Assembly (NCBI RefSeq): GCF_000321225.1
Contig: NW_004450267.1
Coordinates: 1,857,695-1,921,694 of the forward strand
Direction: 5' to 3'
Length of the DNA stretch: 64,000 nt
Origin: Odobenus rosmarus divergens
Taxonomy: Eukaryota > Chordata > Mammalia > Carnivora > Odobenidae
How positions within the stretch are numbered: position 1 is the first letter of the stretch; the number at the start of each line of letters is the position of its first letter. Made by a program: the position numbers and the translations under genes. Below, piece after piece: positions 34,581 through 46,204 of this stretch. The notes beneath the pieces are model-generated. The model worked only from the letters and a program-made list of their open reading frames with translations, searched no databases and was not told where the DNA came from.

Positions 34581-36420
34581 AGGGTTGTGTCTGGGCATCT
34601 GGGACATCTTGTCATGGCAAAGGAGCTAGCCATGACTCAAAACCACTTTGATTCACAGGGACAGTTTCACACACAGGAAAAGCCAGGCCCAAAGTCCTTG
34701 ATATCGGAACATATCACATATATCAAATGAGACATCCCCTTACCTTTCAAAGTGGGTGTCTGGTGTCCATGCAATGATGTTAACACGGAATTGCACTGCA
34801 TTTCCATAGTTGCTATTGTTTATATTTTAAACCAGTCATCACCCTAACGTCTCCACCTTTCAAACAGTCATTCTGCAATTTTGCACTCACCCTTTCTCCC
34901 TATTATAAACTATCTGTGACTGAAAATGAAAGTGAAAGACCACAGTTCTAGGAGGTCCAGGGAAGTAGAGGTACACGGGTATGTTTCAAAACCAGCGACT
35001 GTTCCGTCCCGACCAAAGTCAAACAAAAATTCTGAGGTTGCTTCAAGAATCTCTCTCAGCACGAGGATCTATGTGCACATTTCCCCCTTCCCGTGACTCT
35101 GAGGGAGACAGCACCCACCGTAGCTCCCTACACAGAAGAGGCGCTCAATAAGTATCTGATGAACACCTGAATGAGAGGACAAATCCATGAATCACTGAGA
35201 GAAAAGGACAGAGTATCGTTCCCACTCTTAAGAGGGCAGACCTGATACAAAATGATTTAGTGTCGTGCAAGAGCCAGGAAGCAATTCTTCTGCTACATCT
35301 GGCACGATTCAGACCCTTAAAAGATAATTATATATGTTTCTGGAAGATTAGAGATATTTGAGAGTTGAGATAAGAGCAATAAATATGATTAAGGGGACAA
35401 AAATCGGTCTGTGAGGGAAATAAAATCACAGTAGCAAGGGTTACATTAGACTAGAGGCAGGCCTCCGGGCTGTCTTCAGGTACCTGATGTGACTACACTT
35501 GTAGGCTCCATTTAATTACTAACAATAAAACATCCGCAACTAAGGGATCTTGATGCTAGACAACCTGAAGAAACAGCACATTATTTTAAGCTCTTGTCAT
35601 GACATATCCCATCATTCCTGTCAATGGGGCTTAATTAACATGTCTGCTCCCCACCCCCAGCACATCTACCTTGGTGTAAAAGCCCAAATCCTCCCCGTTG
35701 CCGGAAGAACATCCCCAGTGAGTGGTTTCCGTTCTACACTCATGAATAAATATCAAATGTGTGCCCTTTATCATACCCTCCAGGCAGGATTATTATAATG
35801 AGACCACTGATCAGTGGGCTCCACCTGCATAGCAGGAAAACCCGGATATAAGGAAAAGGTCATTCAAAACCAACAGTCCTCCAAGAAGCCCCTTTCCCAC
35901 TGATCTCTGAAACCACCAGCTGTCTCCCAGGACTCCAGAGTCCTGCTGTCTACAGATAGGATAGCGGCAAAGGGGAGTGAGGGCGAAGTGCAGGCTCTGT
36001 GGCCATAAGATGCTTTCGAGGCTACACAGCCACAGTGGAGCTGCTACTTTGCCACCTCAAATCTTCCTTCGAAGCAGCAGAGCTATACATCCCAATATAA
36101 TAAACAATGGCTCTAGCCCACTGTTACAACGCCTCCATCCTTCACCAGAATCCACATAGATGAAACAGGCAGGGCACAGAAGACGAGCTGAAATTTTGAA
36201 CGACCCCATACACTTCCCAAGTGGCTCTTCCTAATTTTTGTTGACATCTTTACTACCACCAGGAACCCCACCAGTTAAATCATTTTTATAATTTTTGTAC
36301 CCAGCATCAAAATTTTTTTCAGCTTCAAATTTTTGTGATGAGCTGCGAGTATAAATAAAACATACTTAATAACATCTTTGAGCGCTTGAGTCTAAAAAAT
36401 ATTTGCACATAAACTGGCCA
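34581..36420. other. Intronic stretch, mostly unrecognised
   Basis: An L2 3' terminus is visible at 35095-35180 (listed separately). The rest shows no named repeat or gene. Confidence 0.5.
35095..35180 (+). mobile_element. L2 3' end fragment
   Basis: GCACCCACCGTAGCTCCCTAC, GAAGAGGCGCTCAATAAGTAT and GATGAACACCTGAATGAG follow the LINE-2 terminus. Confidence 0.5.
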
Positions 36421-36424
36421 GCTT

Positions 36425-36880
36425 TTAAAATGTCTTTCTTTTGCCATTATTTCCGGACATACATAACAAATAATGCCACGAATACCCATCAGGCAGCTTT
36501 TGCAAATCTTGACCTTTCACCATACTTCCTTCAGATTTTCAGACGATAAAAAAAAACTATAGATACAATTATTCCATGTTACTCTGCTGTTCACTGAGGG
36601 AGGGGATTGCTATCCTGAAATGTGCAGGCGTCATTCTGAAGCATGTTTTCATGCTTTTACTACATGTGTGTAATCATAAACAATTTTTAGTATTTTTTGT
36701 TTAACATTAAATAAATGGTGTTATCTTGTACAAATCATTCTGCCACCTGCTTTTCTAAACTGTTTTTGAGAATTATCCACCCAGGAAATAAGACTCTAGG
36801 TTCATTCATTCTAATGGCTATATGGTATTCCAATTCAATTCAATTTTCATAAAAATCTTGTGCCTGAAAATAAGGAAAGA
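36425..36880 (-). mobile_element. Old L1-like fragment (L1M or HAL1)
   Basis: AAATAATGCCACGAATACCCA, GTGTTATCTTGTACAAATC, TTTTGAGAATTATCCACCCAG and CATTCTAATGGCTATATGGTATTCC resemble the reverse complement of old L1 3' DNA. It is diverged and the subfamily is not assignable. Confidence 0.5.
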
Positions 36881-37109
36881 GTAAATATTTTGTCCAATTC
36901 TAAGGAGCAATGAGTGACTCAGACTTTGTTCTTCTTAATCAAAAGTCTATGCTCTTTTTAACTGAAAACGCTTGATTTCTGAAAACAGAATATTGGAAAT
37001 TACAAAATCTTCATACAGCATCCTGGCTACCAGGTGGGAAAGAAAAAGCCCCACTCTCACCACTGTCTCTAGATTCTTCACTGAACAAACAAGGCCACCA
37101 ACTTCACAA

Positions 37110-37790
37110 CGGGAAGATGAGGAACTAAATGCCTTGATTTCTTTAAGCTAAATAAACTACAGTGTGGGGAATTTGAACATTAATTGGGGACTGGATGCTG
37201 TTAAGAAATTAATATAACTTTTTTTGAGGTGTGATGGTACTGTGGTTATGTTAAGAAGGAAAAACATAGAGCCTGGTGATGTGTATTAAAGAGGGCACGT
37301 ATTTAGAATAGAGCACTGGGTGTTATACGCAAACAATGAATCATGGAACACTATGTCAAAAACTAATGATGTTATGTATGGTGATTAACATAATAAAATA
37401 AAATTTTAAAAAAAGGAAAAAAATATTTAATGTTTATAGAGTTTCAGTTTTGCAAGATGAAGAGTTCTCGAGCTTGATTGCACAAAAAATGTGAATGTAC
37501 TTAACACCATTGAACTGTGCACTTTAAAATGTTAAGACAGTTAAGTTTTATGTTATGTATATTTTACCATAAATTTTAAAAAGGGAAGAAGAAATATTTG
37601 GGGATAAATTATATGGCTGTGATTTGTTGTAAAATAATCCAGGGTGAGGTGGAGTGGAGTGAGGTTGAGAAAAAAATTAGTTGGGTTGATAGCCGTTAAA
37701 GTAGGTGACAGGTAAACAGGGGTTCATTATACCAGCCTCCCTACTTCCATGTATCTGAGGTGCTCCAAAATAAAAAGTCTTAAATGAAGG
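37110..37790 (+). mobile_element. Nested old L1 (L1M-type) interrupted by younger L1 DNA
   Basis: The outer element is visible at 37160-37255 (GGATGCTGTTAAGAAATTAAT, GGTGTGATGGTACTGTGGTTATG). It resumes at about 37590-37790 (GTAGGTGACAGGTAAACAGG, GTTCATTATACCAGCC, CCAAAATAAAAAGTCTTAAA). A second L1M 3' end lies at 37428-37585 (GATTGCACAAAAAATGTGAATG, CATTGAACTGTGCACTTTAAAA, TTTTATGTTATGTATATTTTACC). Confidence 0.65.
37265..37412 (+). mobile_element. Carnivoran LINE-1 3' end (short, 5'-truncated) with probable 9-bp target-site duplication
   Basis: GAGCACTGGGTGTTATACGC, AATGAATCATGGAACACTATG and TGTATGGTGATTAACATAA identify the same young L1 tail as elsewhere in the window. AAGGAAAAA at 37256-37264 and 37413-37421 fits a target-site duplication. 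It is inserted in older L1 sequence. Confidence 0.88.
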
Positions 37791-37924
37791 TTTAGCCCAA
37801 CCAAAACACATTTCCTTTCATTAACAAGTTGTTTTACTCTTAAATAGAAACAAAAAAAGCAACATATTTTTCAAGTGCTAACAGTTCTGAGACTTGCTTC
37901 ACCTGCTGTGGTTCTAGAGTGAAC

Positions 37925-38050
37925 AGTGCTTCTCAAACTTGAATGTACATACCATTTGCCTCCGGACCTCGTTAAAATGCGTGTTCTGTTCAGCAGGCCT
38001 GGGGCAGGGCCTGAAATGCTGCATTTCTCACAAGCTTTCAGTGGGTCATG
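37925..38050 (+). mobile_element. MER5A-like hAT MITE
   Basis: CAGTGCTTCTCAAACTTGAATG, CTCGTTAAAATGCGTGTTCTG, AGGCCTGGGGCAGGGCCTGA and AATGCTGCATTTCTCACAAGC match the MER5A non-autonomous hAT-Charlie element. Confidence 0.8.
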
Positions 38051-38397
38051 CATTGAGGAGCAAGGCAAAGGTGGACTTCCCCGGCAGCAAGAAATAATTT
38101 GCAAGGGGAGAGGCCAGCTAGGCTTTCTTGATATTGCTTCTCTGGGGACTAGAAGGGCACCAACACTGCCATGTTCTGGAGAGAAGCCTCCCCACCCCTG
38201 TGTACCCCAGCACCAGGCATCGCTGTTCATTCAGTGGTAACCACCAAAACAGAGGACGGTACAAAAACAGAAGAATCCCAGCAATCAGATTGGTTTTTTT
38301 CAGGGCCAGCCCTGGACATCTAAACTCATTAAATAACAATGAAAGATTACTGCCCTGATAGATTTGTTCCTGAATCTTTAAGTAATGACTAAACAAC

Positions 38398-38398
<1 letters not shown>
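38051..38398. other. Intronic stretch with no recognised feature
   Basis: No feature seen. Overlapping open frames on both strands appear to be chance. Confidence 0.45.
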
Positions 38399-38441
<43 letters not shown>

Positions 38442-38443
38442 CC
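38399..38443. repeat. (CA)n microsatellite
   Basis: About 17 AC units are followed by GCACACAC. Likely polymorphic. Confidence 0.97.
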
Positions 38444-39263
38444 CAACCATGTCTAGATGTCAAAGTTCAGAAGCCAAGGCAAGACTTGGGAATCATTAAC
38501 AAACTGTTAAGAAGGTTAAGAACGCAAAATAATATCTTGGAAACTCTAGTAAATTCCATCTGATAAAGAAATAAAATCCATTTAAGCATGAACATTCCTA
38601 AACCACCATCAAATCTCTGAAGAACAACATCAACAACAAAATTTCTACTCATAAAAAATCTTGTCCACAAAATACAATTAGTTCCTCTAATGTTTTATGG
38701 TCATTGGGTGAACGTGACCAAAGTCTTCCGTCCTCAGAGACTGCTCTATTATCTGTTAGACTAGGCGGATTATAATTGAGGATTCCCTCCTTCAGCCAGT
38801 ATGATACATGATTAAGCCATTCCCGTATGATCATACAGTTCCCATTTGTTGAGAGCTTGCTAAGTGCTAGGCAAGCACTAAGCAGTTTATATGAATTACT
38901 TCACTTAAAATGCTTTGTCTTCACTCATTGTCTTTTGAAATCTAATTATAAAAGCTTCTAAATCCCTCCCCTCTTTGCAAATATGTTTCCTAAAGTATTA
39001 ATTCTTGCTTCACTCAGCAAGGAGTGATATAAAGGAGAAAGCACTAAGCCCTCTGCCCTGTGAACTTCAGGTCCAAGCTCTCCAAAGTCCAGAGGAACAG
39101 CTCCGACCATGCCTCTCCCTCATCGTTCACTCAGGCAGGACAGGGACCAGCCACAGGGAAGGGTACAGAAAAACCCACAGTCCCACCTTCCACAAACGGG
39201 ACTGTATAGTCCAGTGGAAAAATTAACAGCAGAAAAATTAAAATATAATTTATTTATCTGCTC
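38444..39263. other. Intronic stretch with no recognised feature
   Basis: A/T-rich intron. TGAGAGCTTGCTAAGTGCTAG near 38850 may be a MIR remnant (GCTAGGCAAGCACTAAGCAG follows). Confidence 0.45.
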
Positions 39264-39293
39264 AAACACACACACACACACACACACACACAT
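39264..39293. repeat. (CA)n microsatellite
   Basis: About 14 CA units. Confidence 0.97.
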
Positions 39294-39299
39294 ACTCCA

Positions 39300-39485
39300 G
39301 AGTAGGCAGAATCCTGACAAAAGGATTAAGGAGGCCTTCACTAAGATGGTTCTCAGGCTGGGCCTTAAAATACTGGTGCGTAGAATACATGAAGAAGGAA
39401 AAATACAAATGAAGCCACGGAAGCATGTGAGAACCGAAACCAGTGAGTAGCTTGGAATGGCTGGAATGCAGAGGCCTGGGCAGCT
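39300..39485 (-). mobile_element. L2 fragment
   Basis: GAGGCCTTCACTAAGATGG, GGCTGGGCCTTAAAATACTGG, GAAGCCACGGAAGCATGTGAG and GGAATGGCTGGAATGCAGAGG fit reverse-complement LINE-2. Confidence 0.55.
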
Positions 39486-39717
39486 GGAGCTCCCTGGAGA
39501 AGAAAATTCAATGAATTGGCTATTCCATGCGGTTTCTTGGCTCTGAATCTCTCATTTCACACTTAATACCTAATTTTTACTTAACATGCGTTATTCTTTT
39601 TCAAAGTTTGTGCCTAGTCCCAGAAACATTTCATTGAGACAACACCCTGCAGGGAAACTACAAGACTCCTGCCCAGGCCAGGCCTGATCTGGCCCTACAG
39701 TGGATCACAGGATGATA

Positions 39718-39745
39718 AAACAAACAAACAAACAAACAAAAAACA
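39718..39745. repeat. (AAAC)n simple repeat
   Basis: Five to six AAAC units, starting in AAAACAAACAAACAAAC. Confidence 0.95.
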
Positions 39746-39894
39746 TCTAAAAACAGTTTCTAGAGTCTTGTTCCAGGGTGGCTCAAGACCAAGCCCAAAC
39801 TGTTACCCCCAAAATGAAGAAACAACTATGCACCCAGACTACCAGAACTTCAAAAGTATTTTGTGGATTTTTCGCAAAATGTACAACGTGACAG

Positions 39895-40076
39895 GGGCAC
39901 CTGGGTGGCTCAGTCAGCTAAGCATCTGCCTTCGGCTCAGGTCATGATCCCAGAATCCTGGGATTAAGGCCCGCATTGGGCTCCTTGCTCAGAGGGGCGT
40001 CTGCTTCTCCCTCTCCCTCTCCCCCTCTCCCAGCTTGTTCTCTCTCTCAAGTGAATAAATAAAAATCTAAAAAAAT
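39895..40076 (+). mobile_element. CAN-SINE with imperfect target-site duplication
   Basis: The GGGCACCTGGGTGGCTCAGTC head, CT-rich stretch and GTGAATAAATAAAAATC tail are present. The flanks AAAATGTACAACGTGACAG (39876-39894) and AAAATGTACGTGACAG (40077-40092) differ by a 3-base indel. Confidence 0.93.
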
Positions 40077-40092
40077 AAAATGTACGTGACAG

Positions 40093-41685
40093 TAAAACAT
40101 TATGCTAAAATTTTCACCCACACTAAGAAATCACTCCACCATTTGTAAGATTAAATACAGTCTAAAAACCGCCTCTAAAAAGACATCGGGTCCTGATCAC
40201 CCACAGCCAGAGAGTCAGCACTCAGTTTCATAAAATAATAAAAATGCTGCTCAGTCAGTAAGAAACCCAAATAATCTAAAGTTTGACTTCAGAAATGTCT
40301 TTTCTGTGAAGGGTGGATTTTAAGAAATAAGAAATCTCTAATGCGATTTCTGAAACTACAGCTTGTCAGAAAAACATTCCTTTTCACTTTTCTTTATTCC
40401 CAGAATACACAAAAACAAGAGCAACCTTTTCTTGACATCCTTTGATGCTTCTGGAAAAACAACTCCTTGGAATAAGTAAAGAATGTTCCTGCCTCCCATC
40501 ACCGAAGAGGTATGAGGATCAAACATACAAAGGTAGCTCGGTTAATGGTAGAGTAATGTACACACGAGCACAAAGCCTCATCACTGTGTAGTTTATTTTC
40601 ACAGATCACACTTGCCAGGGGAAATTCCCATCAGAAATAAAAGAACGAAGAATTTTCCTAGATTTTGGGAAATCGTGATTTAAGTGAACCTTGAAAATTC
40701 AAGACACTAGATAAACAAAGAGTTTGTACCTGTCCTTTAAAGAAAGCCTGGGTTTTAGAGGGTAGCAGTCTTAGCTTTTAATGCCTAATGGCCTGGCATG
40801 ACAAAAGGTAAACCTGAGCTTCCTGCATGATGGTTTTCTGGGTATTGAAAAAGTCTAATGCAGTGTGTTTTGTTAAGCAATGATTAAAAAAACAAAAAAC
40901 AAAAAAACTTTACCTATAAAGTTAACAGTTGGCATACCATGCCTCTTCCTGACTGCATGGGTACAAACTCATAAATTTGGAAAGCCATGAAGCCAAGTGA
41001 TTGTGTTACCTTGTAAAAACCTTTGGAACAAGTGAATTTCAGTAAAAATGATATATGGTGTGAGGATATGGCATGAAGTCATAACGGCCACCCTCACGTT
41101 ACCCATGGCAGGTGGTTACTGATACAGGATGCATATACCTCTCAGAAGTCCCTAAATATCACGTCTAGGCAGAGCAGTGGAGAGAGCAGAAAGAACGGTG
41201 CTTTTAAAATATTAATAAAAATTCAAAGGTTGTCTTGAGTGGGGGAAAATGATGGCTGCCATGCTCAAAGTTCTTGTATGTTTAGAGATAATTTTCGTCT
41301 TTTCTTAACACCTTATCTCAAAGAACAAGACCATCACTCAGTAGAAGATGAAACTAAAGACTTATTGGGCATACAAAACACATCATCTTTTAACTTGCCT
41401 GAAGTTCCTCTGGAAGCTTCCTGCTCAAATTAATTCGGTGTACCATTCTATCTCCAATAGGTAGGTAAGGTCCTGCCTTCCTAAACATGCTGTCTTAGCT
41501 CACTCCCTAAAAAAGACAACTCAATTTTGGCCATAATAAACACACATGTCCTGCCCCACCACACCCCCACATGGGGAGGGACCAGCACCAGCTCTAGACC
41601 CATAGCCACTGCTTTTCACCAGCCACTCCTGTCTCTCTACACTTCCACTGCCTTTCCCTGACAATGAGGGTCACTCTTTTTCTTG
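40093..41685. other. Intronic stretch with no recognised feature
   Basis: This long A/T-rich, apparently repeat-free stretch has no identifiable gene. It is a candidate for conserved non-coding elements if aligned. Confidence 0.5.
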
Positions 41686-41689
41686 GGTA

Positions 41690-41870
41690 CCAAGTCCATC
41701 TCAGGCATTGTGCTAAGAATGCTTTATACTTCATTTAAGCCTCACAAACTTCCAGTGAATGAGGGTCAAGAGAGTTAAGACTCATGCCAACAGTCAGATA
41801 GGAAAAGGCAACCCAGGGATTCAGACTAAGGGCTATCCAACTCCAGGGTCCTTGTTCTTTGCTCTTTCCA
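41690..41870 (-). mobile_element. MIR
   Basis: AGGCATTGTGCTAAGAATGC, CATTTAAGCCTCACAAACTTCC, TCAAGAGAGTTAAGACTC and CAACCCAGGGATTCAGACTAAG run in reverse-MIR order. Confidence 0.65.
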
Positions 41871-42154
41871 CATCTCTACATAGCATTAGGAATGAGAAAG
41901 TGATGAGCCTAATGGACTAAGAAGGGCCCTTCTAGATCTGACCTGTTATTTCTAATAGTTTAATCTCTAGGTCCAGAATTCCATGCATCTGAACTCACGT
42001 TGCCCCTGCCTAATCATTGGCCTGTAGCAAGCTCCGGATGGAGAAAGGCCAGGGATCCGAGCAACAGAGCAGGTCTGGCACTTGTATGAGTTTGCTTCTG
42101 TCCATCCAGCATCTCACACACAGCCTGAGGCTCTGTGGCCTCCTGTCACCTGCT

Positions 42155-42174
42155 GGCCGGCACACGTGCCGGCC
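42155..42174. repeat. GC-rich hairpin enclosing an E-box
   Basis: GGCCGGCA (42155-42162) and TGCCGGCC (42167-42174) are perfect inverted arms around CACG. Together they contain a CACGTG E-box at 42163-42168. It sits in a short GC-rich island of otherwise A/T-rich intron. Confidence 0.85.
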
Positions 42175-42339
42175 CTCCGGCCCTTTCATCCGAGAACATA
42201 GGTTGTCCCCTAGTCCGTGTCCGGGAGAAAGTTTTAGAAAACTGTCTAAACTAAAAATTGCAAGCTAACATATGCTGACTCTTTGCTTGATGTTTTATGT
42301 ACATTAGCTCAGTAAGGTCGCAAAAATCCCCAGATCTAC

Positions 42340-42700
42340 CTGTTTATTTATTTATTCACTTATCCAGCATAAATATCGAGTACCTTCCCTATACCAGGCA
42401 CCGTCCTGGGTGCTAGGAGATAACATTAGCTACATTTTTATATACCTACAAAAAAGGCTCAGAGAGGGTAAGTGGTTTGTCAAGCAAGGTACAGAGTGGC
42501 AGAGAGCAAAGATTTAAATGTCTGTCATAAGCTTGAAATGATGGTAAGATGGTAACACTCCCAAAACATCTCCAATAACTTATTGGCTTAATACTCAATA
42601 ACATACAAAGTACTTTCCCATACATTATCTCATTTAACTCATCAAGTCTATGATGTGTTTTAAAGAAAATAGTTTCCTCATATTGCCAAATGCTGACTAG
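42340..42700 (-). mobile_element. Two or three MIR/L2 fragments in tandem
   Basis: TTATTCACTTATCCAGC then ATACCAGGCACCGTCCTGGG looks like a reversed L2 3' end. GCTCAGAGAGGGTAAGTGG then TACAGAGTGGCAGAGAG is reversed MIR. CATACATTATCTCATTTAACTC at about 42620 is a further reversed MIR. The 134-codon minus-strand frame at 42446-42850 overlaps these and is not a gene. Confidence 0.6.
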
Positions 42701-43530
42701 TCCAATAAAAGTAATTTTATCAAGAGTAGGTCTAAGTACATCTTTTAGCTTTTGATGAGTCATAACCTTCAAGCAGAGGGATAGAGCCTTTCTTTCCTCC
42801 CTTAAATAATAGATTAAGTCTAATATGCCCATCTGCCCAAAAAGTATCATGAAAGCAAGTCAGCTCACAAAGAGCAAATATTCTATTACCAAACTAAGAC
42901 TATTTCTTAAGCCACCAACTTTAATTCAATTCAGCATACACTTCCTAAATTTCTTCTGTCTTACGTATACACTCCCAGGTACCACAGTCCGATAGCTATG
43001 TGGGGGGTGGAGAAAGGAGACAGGGAGAAAAAAATGGAGGCCCTTCCCAGTCTACAGGGAGTAGTTTGATGCTGGCAGGTAGATAAGCAAAGCCCATACT
43101 GACACAGTCTTTCATAAGAAATCCTAAATCTAGATTTTTTTCCCATAGTCACATGAATTTTTAGATCTAACTCAATTTCGTATTTGTTTTTAAGACAACC
43201 AGGGCCAAGTGCGATAGGTCTACAGACCAAATTTAGGCTGCAGACAGATGACATATAACATCTGGATTAGGAGGGGAAGAGAAGCCTCCGTAAGAGGGAA
43301 CATTTCCAGATCAGGAAGAGCAAGCAAACGGGAGATGTTGCAAATGGACTGTGAGGCGAGGAAGGATGAGAGGAGTTTCCCGCCTGCAGAACATTGTCCA
43401 GGGTCTCCTCCACGGGGAGTGTGCCGCCAGACGAGGTTCTGAACGGGCGTTACTTAACGTGGTGCCTGGCACCGAGGATCCAGTCAATGCTTTTAAGCAT
43501 GCTTTTATTCCCAGTAGTACAGAAATAGCT
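42701..43530. other. Intronic stretch with no recognised feature
   Basis: No repeat or gene was identified. Confidence 0.45.
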
Positions 43531-43534
43531 CAGA

Positions 43535-43640
43535 TGGGCCTGCCACATTAGCTGTGTAACCTCTGACAAGCTCTTCACATCCCTGTGCCTCGCTTTCTTC
43601 ACCTGTAAAATGTGCTGGCAGAGGCAGCCTGCAATAAACG
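43535..43640 (+). mobile_element. MIR
   Basis: TAGCTGTGTAACCTCTGACAAG, CCCTGTGCCTCGCTTTCTTC and ACCTGTAAAATGTGC match the MIR core. Confidence 0.7.
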
Positions 43641-44900
43641 TCAGCTGTTATTACTGTTACAGAGGTCGCGGAAGCCTTTCCAAAGTCAAATGTGACAGAT
43701 GAGAAAAGCTTCCAAAGGTTGTAAACACAAGCCAAAAGTTTAGCGAAGTATTTTCAAACCGTTTAATCTGACTTTAGGCACATAACGTAACCCGTTACAC
43801 CTCAGAGAGTTTTGGGGGTACAGGTACTGTGTACGTGATAATGTGTCCAGCAACTATAACAATTATTAGCCCAAATATTAAGTATAAAATTTCAATTCAC
43901 AAAACACACACGTAAGACCGCCCAGAAGCACATGAGAACGTGGAAGCCCCTTGTTGCTCACACTTTAGGAACCGTGCTAGCGGACACCCCCCAACGCTTG
44001 GCATTTGTCCACCCAACATCAGCTTCCAACGTGCTTTCACACCCAGCGGGCTGTCTGGTCCTCACGTCTACTGCAAGTTCACAGAGCTGTGTCCCCCCCC
44101 ACTTAGAAACCGCGTCTCTGAACGCCTAACACATACCCCCATGGAGCAGCCTCCCCACCTATAGTAAGTAGCACGTAAATGCAAGGGAGAAAGGCTTGGA
44201 AAAAATCTTAAAATCTTAAATTAGAAGGCTGCTGAATTCTTTTTAATTTTCAGTCCTTATTAATATGGCCAGTACAGGAAGACTGAGGGCTAGTATTATG
44301 GCAAATGAAAAGCAGAAAGTAGCGCTATAATTACCCTAATGTTTCTAAGAGAGTTACACAATTGGCGTAGAATTATGTACAGAGTGGGGGAAATTGTATC
44401 AGACACCTCTGAACCTTTGAAATTGTATTACTTGGAACCTTGGCAAATGAGCAGAAAGTATTTAAAGAAGATAAAGATGAAGTCTGCATTTGGTGTGCTA
44501 CTTAATTTGCACAAAGATATTTGTTCGTCACCTTCAGTGTAAACTGCCTTCTTGGTGCCTTTCCACGCTGCAGTCACAGTGCATGGAGCCCACAGCCTCC
44601 AGCTTCTGTACCACTAATGCCATCAGGGACCAGGTCACCAACCCCTACCAGGGGCCACACTGCCCTGCAGTTCAGGAAGTCACCCTTCAGGGAGCCACAG
44701 GAGGCCATCCGGGCTTCCCCGTGAGTCCTGTGACCTGACGCCACAACTTCCTCAAATGAGAACAGAAACCGCTCTCCATACATTCCCTGGAGAAATAACT
44801 GCCCCCAAGCCAACTACCCCGACCAACCTCCACATCTAGCCCAGGAATTCCAAAAGTATTGCTATTTGATGCAAGTTTTTGGTATCAACGAGAGAGACGG
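43641..44900. other. Intronic stretch with no recognised feature
   Basis: Composition is mixed. A short tandem AAAATCTT lies near 44204. No repeat family or gene is recognised. Confidence 0.5.
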
Positions 44901-44904
44901 TTCT

Positions 44905-45045
44905 ACTTACGGAATCCTAAAATCATAGACTCCGGCAACGCAATTTCCTCATTTATAGATGGGAAAGTGAGTGCTGGAGAGGGGACAGTGACTTACTGAA
45001 GACAACACAGTAAGCAGGAGAGCAAGGTCTCAAATGCCTGTGAGA
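44905..45045 (-). mobile_element. MIR or related ancient SINE
   Basis: ATCCTAAAATCATAGACTCC, TTTCCTCATTTATAGATGGG and TGACTTACTGAAGACAACAC resemble reversed MIR-type DNA. Confidence 0.5.
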
Positions 45046-46204
45046 TCACAGGACAACCCTCCATCTCCTGAAACACCTGGGAAGCATCCTTAGCAATTCC
45101 TAGCCTTGCTGAGGCAGGATCAGCGGCCTCTTCCTCAGGGCCCCCCAGGCTCTTCTGTCCCCGACTGGTTTTTGAATAAAGCCTGGTCTCCCCAGCTTTA
45201 TGCCCAGCCTTCCACCTGGCTCCTGCTGAAGATAAGTACATCTCTCACCTCAGAGATCTCTACCTATCTGTAACAGCAGAGTGACAAACAGGTAATGGAA
45301 GCAACACACCCAAGAACATTTAAAAGCCACCAGAGCCTTACAAACTTGTTGCCCATGGCCCATAAAGTTCAGTCTCATTTCTTTTCTGAGGAAAAGCTTC
45401 TTACCAGAGCTTCTGCTTCCATCTCTGAAAGCTTCTATTCTTGAAACCAGAGATGAAGCTCCCCTCCATTCCTTAAGAAGCCATCTTCCCTGCCTTCCCC
45501 AGCACCCCACCCCTCCTTCTCCTGCCCTAAGCAACAGGGGTGAGCCTTTTGATAAGGGGTACAATTAGTTCACAGGGTAGCTGTCCCTCAAGGGAAAGAC
45601 TGCCTTCCAGCTTTTTCTCACCCAATTACAACACAAAAAGGTAAGATTAATAAGAAAAACATTGGTAAGAAATTTCCTCTGTCTGAATCTCAGAGAACAT
45701 TCAGAAGCTTTTCTCAGTCTCTCCAGGATCCTTTTTGGTATCCAACTCATCATCAACTCCAAGTTCACCAACACTCTCCACAAAACTAACCAGTCACCAA
45801 TTCCTGGAGGCTAGGTGATGGGTAGGTGAGTGGGGGATCTGCTAGGACCTCTCTGCATGGCCCCCACTTCTCAAGAAACCTGGAGGAGCAGGAGTCTCTT
45901 CTTAATACCCTAACTTCGGGGCCAGGGCCCACCTCCTTCATTTCACCAGCAAGTGCCCAGCCTCAAGCACCACCCTAAATTCTCAGACGTATTAGTGCAA
46001 TCTGCAACTCCTATGCAGATTCCTGAGTGTGCATGCTACATTCTCCCACACCTCGGAGCGTATACCCCAGTCAGCACCAAGTCAGGTCTCCCCTACATTA
46101 TCTCCCTCTCCCTCTCTTCTGGGTGAAAATTAGTATGGGTTTCAAATTCAAAATCCCCACTTTATTTCAGTTACTTGAATCCAGGCAGCCCATCACTGTG
46201 GCAT
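45046..46204. other. Intronic stretch with no recognised feature
   Basis: No repeat or gene was identified. The 104-codon and 72-codon minus-strand frames at 45250-45783 have no recognisable similarity. Confidence 0.45.

Noticed and set aside
38399..39293. Regularly repeated DNA that might suggest a CRISPR-like array
   Set aside because: These are plain (CA)n microsatellites. There is no repeat-spacer structure anywhere in the window.
2345..40076. tRNA-like sequences as tRNA genes
   Set aside because: The tRNA-related parts are the heads of CAN-SINEs and MIRs followed by SINE bodies and A-tails. None forms a stand-alone tRNA gene.
42446..42850. 134-codon minus-strand frame with a plausible-looking hydrophobic sequence
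   Set aside because: It overlaps several reversed MIR/L2 fragments and has no known similarity. Treated as chance.
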